Source: Alligator mississippiensis (Eukaryota > Chordata > Crocodylia > Alligatoridae). Taken from it: a stretch of 64,000 bases of DNA. Location: positions 176,460,933 through 176,524,932 of the forward strand of contig NC_081824.1 of NCBI RefSeq assembly GCF_030867095.1, given 5' to 3'. The position numbers and the translations under genes were made by a program. Positions 30,387 to 64,000 of the stretch are shown one piece after another; positions within the stretch are counted from its first letter, which is position 1, and every line of letters starts with the position of its first letter. The notes beneath the pieces were generated by a model, which made no database searches, was not told where the DNA came from, and saw nothing but the letters and a program-made list of their open reading frames with translations.

Positions 30387-33200
30387 TCACTAATACATGA
30401 GAAGCATGAAATGGATGATCAGAGGTTAACCCCCCTCCTTCCAATCCATTGCCACAAGGAAGGACCAGACAGTCTAGTTTAGTGCACCCATTTGAGAAAA
30501 CAGTGACTACGGACCTAGGGCTGAGCACAGAGCTAAAACCACATTTACTGTAGACTGAAAAATCAGGACAGTGGTCATTAAAAGGCATTAAAGTCCAGGT
30601 TAAAACTAAAAGGAAAACATGCCTCATGAATAGATATCTAAAGAACCAAAAATTCTTGGCACGCAGTGATGTCTTTTGTCCAAAATAGAACAACTTGGAT
30701 GCTGAGCTAGGAAACCATTGTACCCATCTCTGTACCTGCTGTACTTTAAAGCTAATTTGTTTTGCTTATGGAGCCCTGTTAAGTGGTGATTAATTATTAG
30801 ACAGGAAGGAGGTTCTCCCTCTCTCCAATATTGGCTTGCTTAGATAGGAGATGTATTCTAAACTTTATGTAGGTAACAGTTTTTTCTCAGATTATGAGCC
30901 AGTCAGTGTTTTACAAAAAAATTGATGCTGAGATTAGTGTAGATGTTTCGAAAGACACAGTCTCACCACACAAGCCACTTATAGTCATTTTATTTGTCTT
31001 CATGCCTTTGGGTTCACTACACTTGTTTACAATACAAATACACTATTTGATACAAAATACTCAATGACCATATATTAGTATTTACCTTTGATCATATCCC
31101 TGAAGTGCATAGGCCCTTCTCCTTTTACAAACAGTCTTGCATAAGCTACTGTACAGATGAGAGACATACCTAGCGAGGCTGTTACAAAATGAAGAAGCCA
31201 GATGCAGACAATTTGGCCACTTCTTGTTGAACGGTGTAAGTTTGGGGCAGGCAATAATATGTGATGTCTTAGCAGTGGTGAAAGGATATTTTATGCCATT
31301 CTCTTCTCTGAGTTCTTGTCACCAAGATGGTGGGCTTAGCTATAGGGGCAGCCTTGCAAAATTAAACACATCATGGCATTCAACAGGCTAGCCTTGCCAT
31401 GCATTGCAAAAATGAGACCATTGCTGAGGCTACACTCACACTGAATCACCTTTAGCAGACACACAGGGGTGGGGAGGGAAGGGAAAGCCTGTGATACTAC
31501 ATTAGGCTGCCTAGCATTGACTGCAGTGGGTTAATGATACACACCATTTTTTAATGACTATATTCTTGAATACCCTGACACAAGGACCTCAGATAAACTG
31601 ACTTCACTCCCACAGCTTCTCCAGGGAGTGCAACACCACCCTCGTTGCTTCCACGATCAAAGGTGACTGTCTCTTCCTCCTCTGCGAGAGCCTCTTCCAG
31701 GCTCCCTGTAACTTCATCTTGCTACTACCTTAACCTGAGTGATCAGGCACGTGAGGAGAAACCAGAGTCCACTGGAAGAAAGGATGTTTGTGGCAGTGGA
31801 GAAGACAAATCAGGAATTGTCCTATCCTACCCTGCTCCCAGCAGCAAAAGCCATCACAAGCACAGCAACTATTAGGCCCTACCTAGGCTATAGGGAAACA
31901 GCTACTTCATAGCTGCTACTCATGGACCTGGCCGTGTTCAGTAGTCAGGGTTTTCTATGCACTCTTGTCATACTGCAGGCTATGGTTCTGATTATATTTC
32001 ATGCTGTAGCAAGGAAATAGCTACATGTAGCTAAAGGAAGACATTTATAATGGGTTTGCTAACTAGGCCCATGGCATAGTCAACCCAGACAATGCACACT
32101 TTCCACCACCCACTGCAAAAATATTATTCACCATACAATCTAAACACAATGCAAGAATTTTTTGGTTTTTAATCAGCCGATATCAGTTTGTACCCTTTTT
32201 TCCCTATCAAATACCACCCCCCGCCAAAAACAAAACAAAAAAAACCCAACCTCCCCCCCCACCCCCAATGGGCTTGTTTCATTACTGGGACAAAAATTTG
32301 TTTTAGATTCTGGTTTAACTATAAAATAACTTCATTGTGTTCAGTGGAATTACAATAATAGCAGAACTAGGTTTATGAATCTTGAATCTCTTCTGCTCCA
32401 CTAAGGGAAACAATAATAACCAGAAAAGGCACCTTTTAAGGACCTTTCACTGATAATCAGTACAAGACAGTCGCAAAACAAAAGCACTAGGGGGTGGTGC
32501 CTTACCCTGCTGCCGGTCTGCTTAATGCAGACCAGCTCTTGTGCTTTCACTTGAAAGAGACAAGCCTTCAAATACAAGCAGCTGTTTTGTTTCCTTTCCT
32601 GCTCTGCCCCATAGCTTGGCCTGTCTTCAGGCAAGAACTTCATATTCATGTCTCACTGCATCTCTTATTTTTTATTCCTTATCTGCAATGATTCCTGCAG
32701 CTCATTCTATGAACCATGGCAGTGACGATTGAAGCCTTCAGTCTGTTACATCAAGTGTAGCAGGGTTATTACCACAGCTTCTTTCAACCCTTTGAACAAG
32801 GCTACTATTGTTTAAAATTTGAAATGACTAGGCAATGAGCAATACTGGAGTGTTAAGTGCTATTTTATTCCTAGAGCAAACTGACAGCAGCCACAGAAAC
32901 CTTCCTTTATGTCCCATGGATCTACTTGTCTTATAACTGCACCTATGTCATCCATAGGGGACAAGCTTACGTAAGTAATAGTCTTGAGAGCAAGTAGTCA
33001 GCTGTTTTTTGGGGCTACAGGTATGGAGTAGGGGGAAGAATATGGATCTGAAAGTTCTAAGCGAGGGCTCGGAGATGATTGCGAGTGCCTACGATGCTGG
33101 GCTTCAGGGTGGTGTAGGGATCACTGGTGGTGGAACAATTAGTCTGTGGCTGAGATCTGTTGTGCTAGGAATAAGCCCAAAGTAGATTCTCTGAACTCCA
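30387..33200. other. Intergenic region between CLIP4 and ALK 3' ends
   Basis: Mostly unique-looking DNA. Noted in it: a minus-strand open frame of 71 codons (31075-31290) with a poly(A)-like signal beyond it at 30989-30994, C/A-rich low-complexity sequence at 32210-32265, and a plus-strand 76-codon open frame at 31645-31875 with no recognisable homology. I do not call a gene here. Confidence 0.5.
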
Positions 33201-33204
33201 GGGG

Positions 33205-33473
33205 CACCTATGCATGTGCTGCACATCTGCTCTGATTAACGGAGTCTGCTGGTGCGTGCTAATTAATGTGCTCAAGCAATCGCATCTATTCAGAATCCCT
33301 AAGCTTCAAAATGGCAGTAGGGGCTCTTGAACTAAAGCTTGTCAAATGAGCTTTAGTTCAAGCGCCCCGCCACTGTTTTGAAGTGCAGGATGCTGAATAC
33401 ACATGGTGCTGTGGGCGCTTTAATTAGAGCAGCTCTTGGAGCTCCTTCCCCATCACCCTGGAGCATGTGTATA
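33205..33473. mobile_element. Palindrome-centred MITE, copy B
   Basis: The central hairpin is 33304-33340 (CTTCAAAATGGCAGTAGGGG onward) against 33348-33383, with a 7-base loop. It shares with copy A the words AAAATGGCA, ACTAAAGCTTG versus ACCAAAGCTCG, AATGAGCTTT and GGGCGCTTTAATTAGAG. The outer ends ACCTATGCATGTGC and GCATGTGTATAGAT are imperfect inverted copies flanked by GGC. The edges are approximate. Confidence 0.6.
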
Positions 33474-34181
33474 GATGGCTCGGGAGGAGTTGAAGAGTGG
33501 GTTTGAATCTACATTCAGACTTCCTCCTTCTGGTTCCATTTCTGCACTGGATCCAAAACCAAAAAGCACTTACTTGGTTACAGTTTGAATGCGTCTGAAG
33601 CACTGCAAGGTGGCAGAATTTACATGAGAAGGCTTGAATCTACCGTTTGGGATGATGTTACTCAAGAACAGCTTGCTCAATGCCATTCAGCCACAATTCT
33701 AGACCTAGCTCTTCAACAAACCAGTTCTTTCCAGATCTGAACACCTCTTCCTAAGCCCAAAGCGCTTCATACACAAGAGTGCTGAGAACATTTCTTTAAA
33801 AAAACAACCACCCAAAGGTTTTGGATGTACTCTTCCCCACTGTGGAAGTTTTCATGGAAAAAAAATCCTAGAAATATATATATATTTTTAAAACCGAGTA
33901 GACAAAAATACCTTCTGAGAATGTGAATTTGAGTCCACCAATTTCAACTCAGCAGGACATGCTAATCATTTAAAACATGGTAATAAAAGCTTTTAAGTCA
34001 TCCATCTCTTTCTGTTTTCCTTGTGAGCATGGCACACCTAACTGAACTTGTATATACACACAGAGATACACAAACACGCACACCACAAATAAGAGTACAG
34101 AAATTAGTCTACATCCCTGCTATTGTCATGAATGGGGAGGAAATTGATGCTGTGACTTGCATATCTTCCTTTGCTCATAGC

Positions 34182-34594
34182 TAGGGGTCTTGCAGTTTTT
34201 GTGGAAAGATGGCCAGGAAATATCGCATTGGCTGTTTTTTCCTGCAAAATCAACCTAATCCCCCCGCCCCCCATAGCTTATTATTCATATAATGCGCTGT
34301 TTTAAAATGTCCCATGCTTACGCAATACAAAAACAATGTAACAATCTTGGCAGCCATAGATCATGTGATTGAGAGTTACTGTCTGCTCATGACGTAGACT
34401 ATGTGAAGGTGCCAGTCAGTAAAGTGAAAAGATTTCAGCACCACCTTTTACAAAATTAAATGCAATGCCAATACCCCTCCACCAATCAGCAATGAGGGGT
34501 GGGGCTGCTGGGAAATACCCGTGAAATTGGTTCTTTGTGCTGCAACCAAGCTGTGAAAATTATTTTATCTCGCGGCAAGTTAAGTAGACCCCTA
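34182..34594. mobile_element. hAT-like element with perfect ends and target duplication
   Basis: It begins TAGGGGTCT and ends AGACCCCTA (a 9-bp perfect inverted repeat), flanked by CTCATAGC on both sides (34174-34181 and 34595-34602). The body includes CACCAATCAGCAATGAGGGG. It is related by plan and motifs to 5469-5922. 413 bp, non-coding. Confidence 0.88.
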
Positions 34595-34602
34595 CTCATA
34601 GC

Positions 34603-36299
34603 CTAGAGGCTTTTTTCAAAATGTTCCTGTTACCAAAAGTAATAGGAAAACTCAATATCTGGGGAATCTGAAGAGGGAGCAGGCCCTGTGGATGTTGTCT
34701 ATAGGATCCTAGGATCTGTTAGTCCTAGGCTAGTGGGAATGTTTTAGTGTCTGCAAGTGAATCACTTGCTAGTGGCTGGTCCATGAAAAGGACTGTAAGC
34801 TGTAACACTGGCACAGCTTGTAGATTATCGTTTCAGCTCAAGTAAAAGAGGATGTGAGGTCTAGGCCTCGTTACATCCATGAAATCTGTACAGCTGTGAT
34901 ATATATACCATACCAGCAGCAGGTGATCAAGAAGACCTAAGCAACCACCAAATTATTATATTGTATAGTATAAACCTGCTCAACATAGAGTATAAATCTA
35001 ATTTTAAAAAGATGTGGCATAATTTCAACATAAACTTCCACAAACTTTTAGTGCCATATTCCACCAGGAGGGGAGGAAGAGGAGAGTGGTGGAGGAGAGT
35101 TTAATCCTACTTCTAGTTCGGCGACGATGGCCTAGACCATCCTTATCAAATATGGTTCTTCATTTTTGAGGCCCCAAAACCAAACTGGATGTTCTGGCTT
35201 GTTTCATTTTTGAAGAAAGGGGACTCACCTCACTGCCTGGATCCAGAACCAAAATTTGAACTGCTCCTTTATGGTGATAGATCAGGAAACCAGTCCCACA
35301 TCTTCCCTGTTGTTTGCTGCTGCTCAATAGACCCACTTCTATGGAAATAGACAGCCACTTATTTTTTAGACAGCAATGCTGCATAAACAGCCCCTTGTGA
35401 GTACACTGTAAATTATTAATGCACATCTTTACACATGAATTCATTTCCTATGCCTATATTTGACAATACACTTACTGGGATATATTTCATGCATAAGGTG
35501 TTCAAAATGCATCAGTGGAGCTTTGTGTTTTAAATTATCATACAAATACTGTGTTATGGAAACAAGAGTTGTAACCCCTTGGAATACAAATGGTATCTGG
35601 AATCCAGATTGGGACACAACATCCTATCTTCGGCCTTTATTTTAGTTTAGGGTATTTTAAACCTTTGAGCAGTACTGGTGACTTCTCATTGTCAGGCCTT
35701 GTTACACATCTCTCTCAACTAAGCCTGACCCATTCAAATTCCACTGAACAACAAATTCTTGTAGAAAAAGGTGCTCTGATTTTTTTGGATGGAAGGAATT
35801 TTAAATGGCCAGTACCTTATAAGTTTTGGGTTCTGGAAAAAAAAATTGCCAACTTTTTTTTTGCATTTCATCCCTTTCCCTTATAATTAAGCTAGCTTCC
35901 CACCTCCCTTACAAACAAACCATCCAGTATGGCTGGCAACTTTCCTCTGCCTTGCCAGTGATACTGCAAATACTGCATATTCAGGGACTTTTGAAGACTG
36001 TGCTCTAGCTGTAATGCAACTTGGGAATGTACTGTTGTGTTCCCATCCAGAGTTGCTTTGTCCAATTTGTTTCAAATGAGTGACGCTTGTCCCAGCCCTC
36101 CTCGCATCTCTGCCATCTGGAGGAGATTTCCAAACGTCCCATTCCATAGCAATTACCAGTCTGGCAAGCAAAGCTCCAAACATGAAACACTCAAGCAGTG
36201 AGTCATGACTTTACATTTAAGCAGAGCACACACAATTGAGAAGAAGCTCACGGGAAAGGGCACGACAACAATCATGCGAATGAGTTGATGCAACTGAAA
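34603..36299. other. Intergenic sequence downstream of ALK
   Basis: Nothing firmly recognised. Composition is ordinary, with scattered short frames on both strands lacking homology. It may include regulatory DNA beyond the ALK poly(A) site, but no motif decides that. Confidence 0.45.
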
Positions 36300-36547
36300 G
36301 CTGGGCCTTGCAGTGAACATTTATTATCCGTTCTCCTTGGTTTTTTTTTGTAGCTTGGGCTCTTGTGATTTGAAGCCCCTTGGTTTATTGGAAAACACGG
36401 CTTCCAAAGGTGGCACTTTAGAGCCAGTTGGCACAATATGGGAAGTAACACTGTCTGCTCTTTTGCTTGCAGTGTGTGGGTAACACGGATAACCTCTTCA
36501 AGGCTCACAGGCCGTGTGGGATGAAAGTCAAGAGCTCTGGGGTGCTC
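36300..36547 (-). other. ALK: ALK 3' untranslated region (end predicted)
   Basis: Below the ALK stop the minus strand carries AATAAA at 36325-36320 (seen as TTTATT on +), about 220 nt after the stop. Cleavage would fall near 36300. A short 3' UTR is in line with ALK in other vertebrates. The end is inferred. Confidence 0.6.

Positions 36548-64000
<27,453 letters not shown>

Noticed and set aside
31645..31875. 76-codon Ser-rich plus-strand frame
   Set aside because: No homology, no splice or promoter support; length is within chance expectation.

Overview
This window is vertebrate nuclear DNA holding the 3' parts of two convergent multi-exon genes. CLIP4 (CAP-Gly linker protein 4) is on the + strand, with ten exons between 1941 and 23705. 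ALK (anaplastic lymphoma receptor tyrosine kinase) is on the - strand, with ten exons between 62305 and 36548 that correspond to human exons 20-29. Every exon has usable splice sites, and both reading frames stay open across all joins to the natural stop. The tail-to-tail CLIP4/ALK arrangement is the same as in human 2p23.

The organism is most likely a sauropsid, and I favour a crocodilian. The repeats are CR1 LINEs with TTCTATGAT-type tails, many non-autonomous hAT-like transposons, MIR/CORE-SINE-like pieces and two apparent solo LTRs. No mammalian Alu/L1 or B1/B2 elements are visible. A turtle cannot be excluded. This placement is inference from repeat type and protein divergence.

Layout: 1-1940 is CLIP4 intron with two hAT elements; 1941-23705 is CLIP4 exons and introns; 23706 to about 25157 is the CLIP4 3' UTR. 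The interval from about 25158 to 36299 is intergenic. It holds an old hAT-like element split by a roughly 4.1 kb decayed CR1 (25622-29717), two more hAT elements and a palindromic MITE. From about 36300 to 36547 is a short ALK 3' UTR, 36548-62305 is ALK exons 29 to 20, and 62306-64000 is the 3' side of ALK intron 19. The extracellular and transmembrane exons of ALK and the ankyrin-repeat exons of CLIP4 lie outside the window.

The CLIP4 part encodes all three CAP-Gly modules, which bind microtubule plus-end proteins. The ALK part encodes the juxtamembrane segment, the complete kinase domain and the C-terminal tail, with the known adaptor-docking tyrosines kept. The two genes are neighbours; nothing seen suggests a shared pathway.

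No undescribed multi-gene system was found. The most interesting signals are structural: a conserved-frame GC-AG intron in CLIP4, a CR1 whose 5' end carries tandem TATA-box monomers, a pair of palindrome-centred MITEs, nested transposons, and a large set of hAT elements whose terminal repeats and 8-bp target duplications can be read directly.
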